Below, in pieces: positions 7,183 to 15,151 of a DNA stretch of 26,549 nucleotides. Source of the DNA: an uncultured bacterium (GTDB lineage: Bacteria > Patescibacteriota > Minisyncoccia > Phycocordibacterales > Phycocordibacteraceae); contig CALLKD010000084.1 of the NCBI GenBank assembly GCA_938008595.1, positions 1 through 26,549 of the forward strand, written 5' to 3'. The notes below the pieces were generated by a model, which saw nothing but the letters and a program-made list of their open reading frames with translations, ran no database searches and was not told where the DNA came from. Made by a program: the position numbers and the translations under genes. Each line of letters opens with the position of its first letter. The first letter of the stretch is position 1.

Positions 7183-9612
7183 ATGGGTAGTATGAGTACA
7201 GACATGGCATCCCCCAAAACAGGAAAAATACTCCTTGTGGTTGAGTCTCCCGCAAAGGCCCGCACCATTGGACAATATCTAGGAAGCGACTATGAAGTAC
7301 TCGCGTCGGTTGGACACGTCCGTGACCTGCCAAAGACTAACAAAGATGCCGTAGACATCGAGGGTGGTTTTGTGCCCCGCTATATTGTCTCTCCTGATAA
7401 GCGGGAGGTGATTGAGAAGATTAAGGCTGCAAGCGCACGTGCCTCTACCATATACCTTGCTACTGACCCCGACCGCGAAGGTGAAGCTATTGCGTGGCAT
7501 ATTGAGCAGGCTGTCGGTATGAAAAACCCCAAGCGTGTGGTCTTTCACGAGATCACCAAGGCTGCAGTAGAGGAAGCAATCGCACACCCACGACTCATTG
7601 ACCAAAACCTACGACAGGCGCAGGAAGCTCGTCGTGTGCTTGATCGTATTGTTGGATACGACCTTTCAGGACTAATCTGGAAGAAGGTTCGCTATGGCCT
7701 TTCTGCAGGACGCGTACAGTCACCGGCACTCCGTATTCTTGCTGAGCGCGAGCGGGAGATTAAAGCATTCAATCCCGTTACCTATTTCGTACTACAAGCA
7801 GTCGTGGAGACCGCAAAGAAGATTTCATTTGCCGTTGTTGGAAGTGAGCAGCCAACATCGTCGCTTGACGCAGAGAAGATAGTGGCCCTTGGAAAGGCAC
7901 ACGCGTGGAGTGTTAGCGACATCACCGCAAAGGCAGAGGACAGGAATCCAAAGCCACCATTTACCACCTCAACACTGCAACAGGCAGCATCTACCCGCCT
8001 AGGCTTCTCCCCTTCACGCACCATGCGTGCCGCACAGAAACTATACGAAGCTGGACACATTACCTACATGCGTACTGACTCAGTATCCCTTTCAAAAGAA
8101 TCCCTGCAGCATATTACCGCTACGATAATTTCCACTTATGGAAAAGAGTATGCCGAGGAACGTGTGTATAAGACAAAGAGTAAGAATGCACAGGAAGCGC
8201 ACGAAGCTGTGCGTCCTACTGATATTGCAAAGACCCATGCAGGAAGTGCGGGCGATGAAGCTAGTTTGTATGAACTCATTCGCACACGCACCATGGCTTC
8301 CCAGATGAGTGCTGCTAAGGTGCTCCGTACAAATGTGAAAGTAACTGCAGATGCAGAAATACCATATTTCTCTGCAAATGGATCGCGGGTGATATTCCCA
8401 GGATGGTTGGCACTTGATACTGCTGCGCGTGGAGAGGATGTGGAGCTGCCAGAGCTTACCGTTGGTGAGAAGCTTTCGCTACTCTCACTTGAAGCGCTTG
8501 AAAAGCAGACTGAACCACCAAATCGCTATACCGAAGCAGGACTAATCAAGGAGCTTGAAAAGCGTGGCATTGGAAGACCGTCTACCTATGCCTCCACTAT
8601 TCGTACCCTTGAAGACCGTGGGTATGTAGAAAAGACTGGCAGAACCCTTACCCCCACAGCAACGGGCATGGTGGTGTCAGGCTGGCTTGAGGAGCACTTT
8701 GCAAACTATGTTTCTGACTCGTTTACTGCAGAAATGGAAGATGAGCTTGATGAAATTGCTCGTGGTGAGCGAGACTATCTTTCAACCATGAAGGAGTTCT
8801 ATGCTCCCTTTGAGGCGGCCGTGCAGAGCAAGGAGGATCTTCCAAAGGCAACGGCACTCGGTGCCGTACCAGAAGAGTTTGTGTGTCCGCTTTGTGGCGC
8901 TCCCATGGAATTTAAGCTTGGACGTGGTGGCATATTCATGAGTTGTACTCGCTACCCAGAGTGTAGTGGCGCACGACAGGAAAATGGTGCTGAACTCAAG
9001 AGTGATGAACCTGTTGGTGTTCATCCTGATACTGGCATGCCCATCTTTATACGCACCGGGCGCTTTGGGCCATATGTTGAAATGCCACTTGCTACTGCTC
9101 CAGTAGAAGCACCTGTGGAAGAGGACGTGCCTGCAACTAAAAAGAAGCGTGCTACTAAAAAGCCAAAGAAGGTGAAGATTGAAGCAAAGCGTGCAAGCAT
9201 ACCAGCAGGTACCGACCTTGGTAGTGTTACGCTTGCCGATGCAATTCGATACCTTTCCCTCCCACGTGATCTTGGTCTGCACCCCACAAGCGGAAAGCCA
9301 GTACTTGCAAACACCGGACGCTTTGGACCATACGTTGCGCATGATGGTGAGTTCCGTTCAATTAAGAAAGCTGATCCATATACCATTACGTTTGATGAGG
9401 CCATGACCCTTTTGAACACCCCTAAGCTTCCACCTCGTGGTGTTGAAATTGTGCGTGAAGTTGGAAAACACCCAAAGACCGGTAAGAGCATTACTCTGTA
9501 TAAGTCTAAGCAGGGACTCTTCCTTAAGAAAGGACTTCGTAGAATATATCTTCCAGAAAGTCAGAGTGTTGAAGCGCTCACGCCACTTGAGGCTGCATCG
9601 TATTTGGCATAG
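7183..9612 (+). CDS. topA: DNA topoisomerase I
   Basis: Type IA topoisomerase that relaxes negative supercoils; 809 residues. The Toprim domain begins ILLVVESPAKARTIG (residues 16-30) and includes TDPDREGEA (94-102). The catalytic tyrosine is Y295 in YMRTDS. One four-cysteine zinc ribbon lies at about C568, C571, C588 and C594. It is followed by a lysine-rich linker (KKKRATKKPKKVKIEAKRA) and three topoisomerase C-terminal repeats with the pattern HPxTGxP...TGRFGPYV, the last in degenerate form (HPKTGKS...SKQGLFLKKG). Most TopA enzymes have several zinc ribbons; here one ribbon plus glycine-rich repeats serves. ATGs at 7183, 7192 and 7204 are all possible; 7183 sits nearest the -10. relA follows after 42 nt with its own promoter. 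Confidence 0.96.
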   Translation: MGSMSTDMASPKTGKILLVVESPAKARTIGQYLGSDYEVLASVGHVRDLPKTNKDAVDIEGGFVPRYIVSPDKREVIEKIKAASARASTIYLATDPDREGEAIAWHIEQAVGMKNPKRVVFHEITKAAVEEAIAHPRLIDQNLRQAQEARRVLDRIVGYDLSGLIWKKVRYGLSAGRVQSPALRILAEREREIKAFNPVTYFVLQAVVETAKKISFAVVGSEQPTSSLDAEKIVALGKAHAWSVSDITAKAEDRNPKPPFTTSTLQQAASTRLGFSPSRTMRAAQKLYEAGHITYMRTDSVSLSKESLQHITATIISTYGKEYAEERVYKTKSKNAQEAHEAVRPTDIAKTHAGSAGDEASLYELIRTRTMASQMSAAKVLRTNVKVTADAEIPYFSANGSRVIFPGWLALDTAARGEDVELPELTVGEKLSLLSLEALEKQTEPPNRYTEAGLIKELEKRGIGRPSTYASTIRTLEDRGYVEKTGRTLTPTATGMVVSGWLEEHFANYVSDSFTAEMEDELDEIARGERDYLSTMKEFYAPFEAAVQSKEDLPKATALGAVPEEFVCPLCGAPMEFKLGRGGIFMSCTRYPECSGARQENGAELKSDEPVGVHPDTGMPIFIRTGRFGPYVEMPLATAPVEAPVEEDVPATKKKRATKKPKKVKIEAKRASIPAGTDLGSVTLADAIRYLSLPRDLGLHPTSGKPVLANTGRFGPYVAHDGEFRSIKKADPYTITFDEAMTLLNTPKLPPRGVEIVREVGKHPKTGKSITLYKSKQGLFLKKGLRRIYLPESQSVEALTPLEAASYLA

Positions 9613-9642
9613 TCCCCGTTTTGCAGAGCACGCACATGGGAG

Positions 9643-9648
9643 TATGCT
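9643..9648 (+). promoter_or_regulatory. -10 box of the RSH gene, leaderless spacing
   Basis: TATGCT, six bases (CATAGT), ATG at 9655. A TTTGCA lies 17 bp upstream as a possible -35. No Shine-Dalgarno sequence. Confidence 0.6.
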
Positions 9649-9654
9649 CATAGT

Positions 9655-11283
9655 ATGACGACCGTTAAGGAGTTACTTGCTGCACTCCACGCACCATCTC
9701 CAGAAGATGAGGCCCTTGTTCGTAAGGCATATGCATTTGCTGAGAATGCACACAAAGATCACAAGCGATATTCTGGTGAGCCGTACTTCCTTCACCCAGC
9801 AGCAGTTGCAAAGCACATAGCAGAGCTCGGACTAGACGCTGAAACCGTGGTGGCAGGACTCCTACATGACGCCGTTGAAGACACGGCGATGGAACCCGAA
9901 GAGCTTGAGAAGGAATTTGGCCCTCAGGTGCGTTTTCTCGTTGATGGGGTGACAAAGCTCGGAAAGCATAAGTATCAGGGCGCAGAGCGCCATGCAGAGA
10001 GTTTGAGGCGCCTTCTTGTGGCAACATCACAAGACGTTCGTGTGCTCATCATCAAGTTGTGTGATAGGTACCACAACATGACCACGCTTCAACATGTACC
10101 TGCACACAAGCAAAAGCGTATTGCACTTGAGACTCTTGAAATATACGCACCACTTGCTGACCGACTTGGGATGGGAGCTCTAAAGAAAGAGCTTGAGGAC
10201 CTAGCATTTCCTGCCGTTGATCCTGATGCCTATGCGCATGCGCTTGAAGTTCGTAAGCTTAAGAATAAGGAAACTGAGGAAGGACTTATTAAAGTACAGA
10301 AGGAATTACGTCATGCCCTTGCCCGTCGCTCTATCACAAACTTCCACACTGATATACGCATGAAAGGACTCTGGAGTCTTCACCAGAAACTGAAGCGTAA
10401 AGGAGACGATATTACGCGTATACATGATATTGCAGCACTCCGCGTTATTGTGCCCACCATTGATGATTGCTATAGCGCGCTGGGTGTTATTCACTCCCTT
10501 TGGAAACCACTACCCGGTGAGTTTAAAGACTATATTTCATTCCCAAAACCAAATGGCTATCAATCTCTTCATACCACCGTGCTAACACCTGAGGCAGGTA
10601 TTGTTGAAATGCAAGTGCGTACAGAAGAGATGCACCAAAAGGCGCAATACGGTATTGCCTCTCACATGTCGTATAAGCAGATTGGCTCTATAACCAGTGG
10701 CCTTACTCCTGACGGACAAAAGCAAGCATATGAAAAACTCTCTTTCTCATGGATGCGAGGACTCGTGCCGGGTCTGCTAAAACTTCGTAAGTCTGAGACT
10801 AAGGAAGAAGTCTCGCAAGAATCAAAAAAGAAAACACCTACTCACAACCAGCCGAGATGGCTCGCTGAACTTGCTGACGCACACGCACCAATTGCGGGAT
10901 CAGATGACTTTACTCAAGGACTTAAAGAGGATTTCTTCTCGCACCGGGTATTTGTGTTTACACCCACCGGAGACGTCATTGACCTCCCTACCAACTCAAC
11001 ACCCGTAGACTTTGCCTATGCAATTCACAGTGAGCTCGGGGACCATATGAATGGCGCAAAAGTGAATAACAAAATGGTGTCATTTGATAGCGTGCTCCAT
11101 AACGGAGACGTGGTGCAGATATTAGACCGCGCGTCTGCAAAACCAACGGCAAAGTGGCTTGAGTATGCACGCACAAGCCTAGCACGCAGACACATTAGAA
11201 TAGCGCTTGGTATGTCGGACCGTTCAGGAAGGGCAGAAACCCGCACGCCAAAGAAGCGAGCTGCTATAAAGGGAAAGAAATAG
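9655..11283 (+). CDS. RelA/SpoT family (p)ppGpp synthetase/hydrolase
   Basis: Long RSH protein of 542 residues. The HD hydrolase domain has FLHPAAVAKH (H47), LLHDAVEDT (H71, D72) and KLCDRYHNM (D137), so hydrolysis looks possible. The synthetase domain has RIHDIAALRVIV (D258), GEFKDYISFPKPNGYQSLHT (Y302) and VEMQVRT (E318, the expected catalytic glutamate). A TGS domain follows (about 430-492, RVFVFTPTGDVIDLP). The helical, zinc-finger and ACT domains of full-length RelA/SpoT are missing; a basic tail ends the protein. The usual AExGxAAHW motif reads AQYGIASHMSYK (330-341), a Glu-to-Gln and Trp-to-Met change. It converges on parB with a 1-nt gap and no terminator. Confidence 0.94.
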   Translation: MTTVKELLAALHAPSPEDEALVRKAYAFAENAHKDHKRYSGEPYFLHPAAVAKHIAELGLDAETVVAGLLHDAVEDTAMEPEELEKEFGPQVRFLVDGVTKLGKHKYQGAERHAESLRRLLVATSQDVRVLIIKLCDRYHNMTTLQHVPAHKQKRIALETLEIYAPLADRLGMGALKKELEDLAFPAVDPDAYAHALEVRKLKNKETEEGLIKVQKELRHALARRSITNFHTDIRMKGLWSLHQKLKRKGDDITRIHDIAALRVIVPTIDDCYSALGVIHSLWKPLPGEFKDYISFPKPNGYQSLHTTVLTPEAGIVEMQVRTEEMHQKAQYGIASHMSYKQIGSITSGLTPDGQKQAYEKLSFSWMRGLVPGLLKLRKSETKEEVSQESKKKTPTHNQPRWLAELADAHAPIAGSDDFTQGLKEDFFSHRVFVFTPTGDVIDLPTNSTPVDFAYAIHSELGDHMNGAKVNNKMVSFDSVLHNGDVVQILDRASAKPTAKWLEYARTSLARRHIRIALGMSDRSGRAETRTPKKRAAIKGKK

Positions 11284-11284
11284 G

Positions 11285-12286
11285 TTACACCGTGAAGTTT
11301 TGTACTGAGTACAAATCCTCCTCTTCAGAGGCCTCAGCGGCAGCGATCTCACTAGCAATTACCTCCTGTGTACTTTCTGAGGCAGTGGGCTGAAATGGTG
11401 TTTCAACAGATATAGGTGTAGCAAGGGCGTCTGGACTCATCTGCTGTTCTCGCTTCTCTGCCAGCATGGTTGCTATATGTGACAGGTCTTCTGGTGAGAA
11501 GAACTCGATAAGGAGCCTGCCCCCGTTTGGACGGTTTTCAATGAGTACTCGTGTTCCTAGTGTTTCAGTAAGAGACTTCTCAAGCTCCATCATCTGCTCG
11601 GTCTTATCGTGCTTGCGTATCTTGTCTTGCGCTATGCGACGAGCAAGCTGCTCTACAACACGTACGGATGTTTTCTTTAGAAGAATCTCCTTGAAGAGCG
11701 TGTCCCGCTCTTCAGGACGGTCGGTGAGCATCAGGAGGGCACGGGCATGTCCTTCAGTGAGCTCACGTCCTACTACGGCTTGCTGAATAGCTTCAGGAAG
11801 CTGCAGCAGACGAATAGAGTTTGATACGTATTCACGGCTTCTTCCAATCTTTGCAGCAATTTCCGCATGGGAGGTGCCAAATGATTCTGCAAGTTGTGCA
11901 AGTGCCTTTGCCCTATCAATGGCATTAAGATCTTCACGCTGAAGGTTCTCAATAATGGCAAGTTCAAGCTTCATGCGATCAGTCTGCTCTCCTGCACGAA
12001 TAACCACCGGCACTTCCCGAAGTCCAATGAGCTTACTTGCACGAAGACGTCGCTCTCCTGCTATAAGCTCATATACCGTTTGAAGACCACCATCTTCTTT
12101 TTCTCTGTCTTTACTTGTCACTACCAGTGGCTGGAGCACACCATACTGTCTAATGGATTCAGCAAGACTCTTTAGGTTTGCTTCATCAAACTCAATACGT
12201 GGTTGATAGGGGTTTGGTAATATGCGATCTACTTCAACCCAGTATACTGAGTCATATTTTGTTGGTAGGTAATTTTTCTCGGGCAT
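11285..12286 (-). CDS. parB: ParB/Spo0J chromosome partitioning protein
   Basis: A 333-residue ParB. The N-terminal CTP-binding domain has ILPNPYQPR (residues 22-30), SIRQYGVLQPLVV (44-56) and GERRLRAS (77-84, the CTPase arginine patch); IIENLQREDLNAIDRA follows. The helix-turn-helix is around SHAEIAAKIGRSREYVSNSIRLLQLP (140-165). ELTEGHARALL is the family's DNA-contact segment. The C-terminus is an acidic, low-complexity tail, so the dimerisation domain is weak or divergent. No parA is within the window and I found no obvious consensus parS. The start is supported by a TAAACT box 7 nt upstream. Confidence 0.94.
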   Translation of the reverse strand: MPEKNYLPTKYDSVYWVEVDRILPNPYQPRIEFDEANLKSLAESIRQYGVLQPLVVTSKDREKEDGGLQTVYELIAGERRLRASKLIGLREVPVVIRAGEQTDRMKLELAIIENLQREDLNAIDRAKALAQLAESFGTSHAEIAAKIGRSREYVSNSIRLLQLPEAIQQAVVGRELTEGHARALLMLTDRPEERDTLFKEILLKKTSVRVVEQLARRIAQDKIRKHDKTEQMMELEKSLTETLGTRVLIENRPNGGRLLIEFFSPEDLSHIATMLAEKREQQMSPDALATPISVETPFQPTASESTQEVIASEIAAAEASEEEDLYSVQNFTV

Positions 12287-12293
12287 TGTATGC

Positions 12294-12299
12294 AGTTTA
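12294..12299 (-). promoter_or_regulatory. Extended -10 of parB, near-leaderless spacing
   Basis: Minus-strand TGA-TAAACT, seven bases, ATG at 12286. It lies back to back with the tRNA-Leu promoter (12309-12337). Confidence 0.5.
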
Positions 12300-12308
12300 T
12301 CATGCGTG

Positions 12309-12337
12309 TTGCGATATGCGCTCTAACCAAGTAGGAT
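12309..12337 (+). promoter_or_regulatory. Promoter of tRNA-Leu(CAA)-miaA
   Basis: TTGCGA (12309-12314), 17-bp spacer, TAGGAT (12332-12337). The predicted start is a few bases before the tRNA at 12347. Confidence 0.55.
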
Positions 12338-12346
12338 TATTTGAAC

Positions 12347-12426
12347 GCTGGAGTGGCGGAATTGGTATACGCGACGGATTCAAAACCCGTTCCTTCGGGT
12401 TGTGGGTTCAAGTCCCACCTCCAGCA
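12347..12426 (+). tRNA. tRNA-Leu(CAA)
   Basis: Class II tRNA. The acceptor GCTGGAG/CTCCAGC has discriminator A73, the anticodon loop TTCAAAA gives anticodon CAA with A36-A37-A38, and the long variable arm contains TTCCTTCGGGTTG. CCA is not encoded. The A36-A37-A38 run is what MiaA recognises, and miaA starts 8 nt downstream. Confidence 0.95.
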
Positions 12427-12434
12427 CTAATGCA

Positions 12435-13268
12435 ATGAGCGAAAAAATAGACATAGTATGCGTCGTAGGACCTACTGCCTCAGGTAAGACGGCTGCTGCA
12501 ATTGCCATAGCCAAGGAGCGCCATGGTGAGATTATTTCTGTAGATTCACGGCAGGTATATAGAACCCTGAATATTGGTACTGAGAAAATATCTGAGGAGG
12601 AAATGCAGGGAATACCGCACCACCTGCTTGATGTGCGTGACCCACAGGAGGTGTACACCGCAAGTGATTTTGTAGCAGATGCAACGAGACTTATTGAAGA
12701 TATACACGCACGAGGAAAGCTTCCAATTCTTGCGGGAGGTACGCATTTCTATTTTGATGCACTCCTAAATGGACTTCCAAGTACTACCCCACCAAACACA
12801 GCGCTCCGAGAAGAACTTGCGGCCAAGTCTACAGAAGAGCTCTTTGCAGAGCTTCTACGCCTTGATCCTGTTCGTGCGCATAGGATAGATCCACACAATA
12901 AGAGACGACTACTCCGTGCACTTGAGATTATTGCTCATGAGGGGTCAGTGCCAGAGCGCACGAGAGTTGAAACACCGTATGCCGTTACGTGGGTTGTTAT
13001 CAATCCTCCTAAGGAAGAACTTCTTCCTCGTATTGTCGCAAGACTTACAGACACGCTTGCACGAGGACTTGTGGAAGAAGTCCGTTCTGTTAAAGAGGCA
13101 GTTGGTGACGAACGCTTGCGTGAGCTAGGTCTTGAATACCGTGTTGTCGGTGAATACGTAGACGGCAAGATATCTGAGGAAGAGCTTCTTCCTATTCTTT
13201 CAAATAAGCTGTGGCAGTATGCGCGTGCTCAGAAGAAGTGGTTGAAGAGGCTTATGGTAGCTGAATAG
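12435..13268 (+). CDS. miaA: tRNA dimethylallyltransferase (tRNA A37 isopentenylation)
   Basis: MiaA adds an isopentenyl group to A37 of tRNAs that read UNN codons. The 277 residues include the P-loop GPTASGKT (12-19), SVDSRQVYR (35-43), IPHHLLDV (60-67) and the substrate motif AGGTHFYFDALL (100-111). LDPVRAHRIDPHNKRRLLRALEI follows. It is somewhat shorter than the usual 300 residues, mostly in the C-terminal insertion. The ATG at 12435 is the first in-frame ATG after tRNA-Leu(CAA), with an 8-nt gap; the upstream open frame is the tRNA itself. The leading tRNA is a predicted substrate of this enzyme. The 3' end overlaps the convergent 13252-13821 gene by 17 bp. Confidence 0.95.
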   Translation: MSEKIDIVCVVGPTASGKTAAAIAIAKERHGEIISVDSRQVYRTLNIGTEKISEEEMQGIPHHLLDVRDPQEVYTASDFVADATRLIEDIHARGKLPILAGGTHFYFDALLNGLPSTTPPNTALREELAAKSTEELFAELLRLDPVRAHRIDPHNKRRLLRALEIIAHEGSVPERTRVETPYAVTWVVINPPKEELLPRIVARLTDTLARGLVEEVRSVKEAVGDERLRELGLEYRVVGEYVDGKISEEELLPILSNKLWQYARAQKKWLKRLMVAE

Positions 13269-13821
13269 AATCAGTACATGTGCTAAAACCAACATTTGCA
13301 TAGTCTGCATACATGTCATTTGCAGCGCTTGCAACTAACACTTGATACTTAAGTGAGCACAAGTCGTTCTGGGATATACCGAGGCGAGAAATCAAAAAAG
13401 CCTCAGCGTGAACTCTTGCATTTTTAAGTGGTTCCTTTAGCAGAACCACGGTAAACAGACTTCCCTTACTCTCGTATGAGATTGTGTACTCGTCTGAAAC
13501 GGCACCTGCTGGACAGGTACCATCCACTAGACAGTAGCCTACTGACCCTGCAAGAAAATAGTCTCCATCATTAACCGTGTCCTGTACTGTCTCCTTGTTG
13601 TGCATGAAATCTAGTACTGAAATTGTATTCTTAGTACTTCCTTCAATTTGAATGCGCACATTTGCACTGCCTGTTGTAATGCTATTTGAGGGGGTTGACT
13701 GCGGGAATGAAACTGGGGAGGTGGTGGTATCTACTGGTGCAGGCTTTTTAGTGAAAGCGTATACAAGTCCAGCTACCAGAACCATGAGGAGGACAGAGGA
13801 GAGAATTAGTAGTTTTTTCAT
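13252..13821 (-). CDS. Small membrane-anchored extracytoplasmic protein, unknown
   Basis: A 189-residue protein. Residues 4-24 (LLILSSVLLMVLVAGLVYAF) form an uncleaved anchor or signal, followed by a Thr/Ser/Pro-rich linker (about 27-55) and a globular domain with four cysteines that could form disulfides (GYCLVDGTC, NDLCSL, FSTCTD). I do not recognise the family. VLLKEPLKNARVHAEAFLISRLGISQNDLC resembles the helical C-terminus of small CPR secreted proteins of unknown role. ATG 13821 (MKKLLIL) is chosen over an upstream start because it gives a proper signal/anchor and has TAATCT 5 nt upstream. It follows the pilin-lysozyme gene on the same strand and may act in the same envelope process. Confidence 0.75.
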   Translation of the reverse strand: MKKLLILSSVLLMVLVAGLVYAFTKKPAPVDTTTSPVSFPQSTPSNSITTGSANVRIQIEGSTKNTISVLDFMHNKETVQDTVNDGDYFLAGSVGYCLVDGTCPAGAVSDEYTISYESKGSLFTVVLLKEPLKNARVHAEAFLISRLGISQNDLCSLKYQVLVASAANDMYADYANVGFSTCTDSIQLP

Positions 13822-13826
13822 AGTAA

Positions 13827-13832
13827 AGATTA
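13827..13832 (-). promoter_or_regulatory. Possible -10 of the 13252-13821 gene
   Basis: Minus-strand TAATCT 5 nt from ATG 13821. It overlaps the TAA of the upstream pilin-fusion gene (13830-13832). Confidence 0.4.
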
Positions 13833-14903
13833 GATATTGTACTTGGCGACACATTGCGCTTGTTTAGATGCTCTACTATCGGCAAGCCAATCATTAAATT
13901 TACTTCCCGCAGGACGAGTATTCATAAGACATGCCGCTGCAGAAGCGTTACACGATAGGTTCTGTGCCGCAGCAGTACAAGCACGCGCAAGAGCCTCCTG
14001 CCCTGCTTTCACACGACCACCACGAAATGCCTGAGAGCAGTTTAGATTACCTGAACCACTCCACCCTACCTTTTGTGCAGCTTGTGTACACACAGGTAGA
14101 TTCAAACTGTGACATTTGTCATTTGCACCGAGCGTAATCTGAAACATTCCTCGTGCGCTAGTTTGTGCTCCTTGCACCGTTGTGGGAATTGACGTGTTCT
14201 TACCACAAGCACTTTCATGTATTGCCAAGCAAGAAAAAGTATTCGCTTCCGCCACGCTAAGTGTGTAGCCTCCCTGTGCTGCTGCACTTTGAATAGAAGC
14301 AGGTGAACAGCTTCCGCTTCCCACACCAAGTTTTGAGCTATAACCCACCGATGCACTTGAGCTAGGCGCCTCGGTAGCAATATCAACCGCATCAGTAGTA
14401 ATTGCTACAGGATTTCTAGCAACAACACACTTATGATTCCCGGTATCGGCAAGTATGGCGTTCCAAGGACCAAACCCTGATTGATCTCCGTCATAAAAAC
14501 TTTTCATTACAAAGTCCACAATTAGCCACGCACAGAGCACAACAACAGTACCAACCAGCGCATTTAGTATTTGGTTCTTTGCATCAGAAAGTACCTTTGG
14601 ATTTGTAGGACTTAGTATCAACCGTACTCCTGCATATGCAAAATAGAACACTGCCAAGAGAAGACCTACGGAGATAACAAAGTTTATGACGTTCTGCAGT
14701 GTTTGAAGTACACAACCATAGTCAGGAGCGGTAGTGAGTGCTTGTCCATCTGGACCCTGCTGATTATCACAATTACACTCAGTAGGGAAAATTGGGTCTG
14801 TAGAAAATAGTCCTGCTGCCTGTGTTCCAAACGGAACCATGAGGACAAGTGAGAACACAAAGACTCGGGCAAGTTTCAAAAGAGTAGATGAGGGTGCGCG
14901 CAT
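13830..14903 (-). CDS. Type IV secretion pilin (VirB2/TrbC-like) fused to a lysozyme-like domain
   Basis: A 357-residue secreted or membrane protein. A signal peptide (about 1-30, ending TQAAG) is followed by the two-helix pilin module. The first helix is about residues 68-97 (NVINFVISVGLLLAVFYFAY), then SPTNPKVLSDAKNQI, then the second helix (about 112-136). This loop-and-helix pattern is that of T4SS pilin domains common in CPR. A low-complexity linker (160-195) leads to a cysteine-rich domain with CLAIHESACG (225-234, candidate catalytic Glu E230) and SARGMFQIT (249-257). That pair resembles the E-S and G-x-(M/F)-Q motifs of lytic transglycosylases. Fifteen cysteines suggest oxidative folding outside the cell. 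Probable roles are pilus assembly plus local peptidoglycan cleavage. The enzymatic part is inferred from short motifs only. Confidence 0.75.
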   Translation of the reverse strand: MRAPSSTLLKLARVFVFSLVLMVPFGTQAAGLFSTDPIFPTECNCDNQQGPDGQALTTAPDYGCVLQTLQNVINFVISVGLLLAVFYFAYAGVRLILSPTNPKVLSDAKNQILNALVGTVVVLCAWLIVDFVMKSFYDGDQSGFGPWNAILADTGNHKCVVARNPVAITTDAVDIATEAPSSSASVGYSSKLGVGSGSCSPASIQSAAAQGGYTLSVAEANTFSCLAIHESACGKNTSIPTTVQGAQTSARGMFQITLGANDKCHSLNLPVCTQAAQKVGWSGSGNLNCSQAFRGGRVKAGQEALARACTAAAQNLSCNASAAACLMNTRPAGSKFNDWLADSRASKQAQCVAKYNI

Positions 14904-14990
14904 ACGTATACGTATTCTACGATATATATCTACACAAGTGCGCTACTATTCCCCACAATTCTGTATCTGTATTAAATGACCTAAATCTGG

Positions 14991-14996
14991 TATCTT
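14991..14996 (+). promoter_or_regulatory. Extended -10 of tRNA-Trp
   Basis: TGG-TATCTT (extended -10), about 10 nt before the mature 5' end at 15007. No clear -35. Confidence 0.45.
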
Positions 14997-15006
14997 CAAT
15001 CGTACT

Positions 15007-15077
15007 GGGTCCATAGTTTAGTGGTAGAACATCGGTCTCCAAAACCGATAGTGTAGGTTCGATTCCTACTGGGCCCG
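15007..15077 (+). tRNA. tRNA-Trp(CCA)
   Basis: Acceptor GGGTCCA/TGGGCCC, anticodon loop CTCCAAA giving anticodon CCA, T arm GTAGG-TTCGATT-CCTAC, discriminator G73 as expected for tRNA-Trp. No encoded 3' CCA. It sits on the opposite strand between two envelope-protein genes. Confidence 0.95.
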
Positions 15078-15151
15078 CTCATTTTGGTACTGTATTTACT
15101 TAGTTTACATTTAATTCGTAGACAAGGGGTATGCCTCTCCCTGCTCAATTG

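Noticed and set aside
11285..12286. parS sites near parB.
   Set aside because: I looked for the TGTTTCACGTGAAACA consensus around parB and saw none; a mismatch-tolerant search was not possible by eye.
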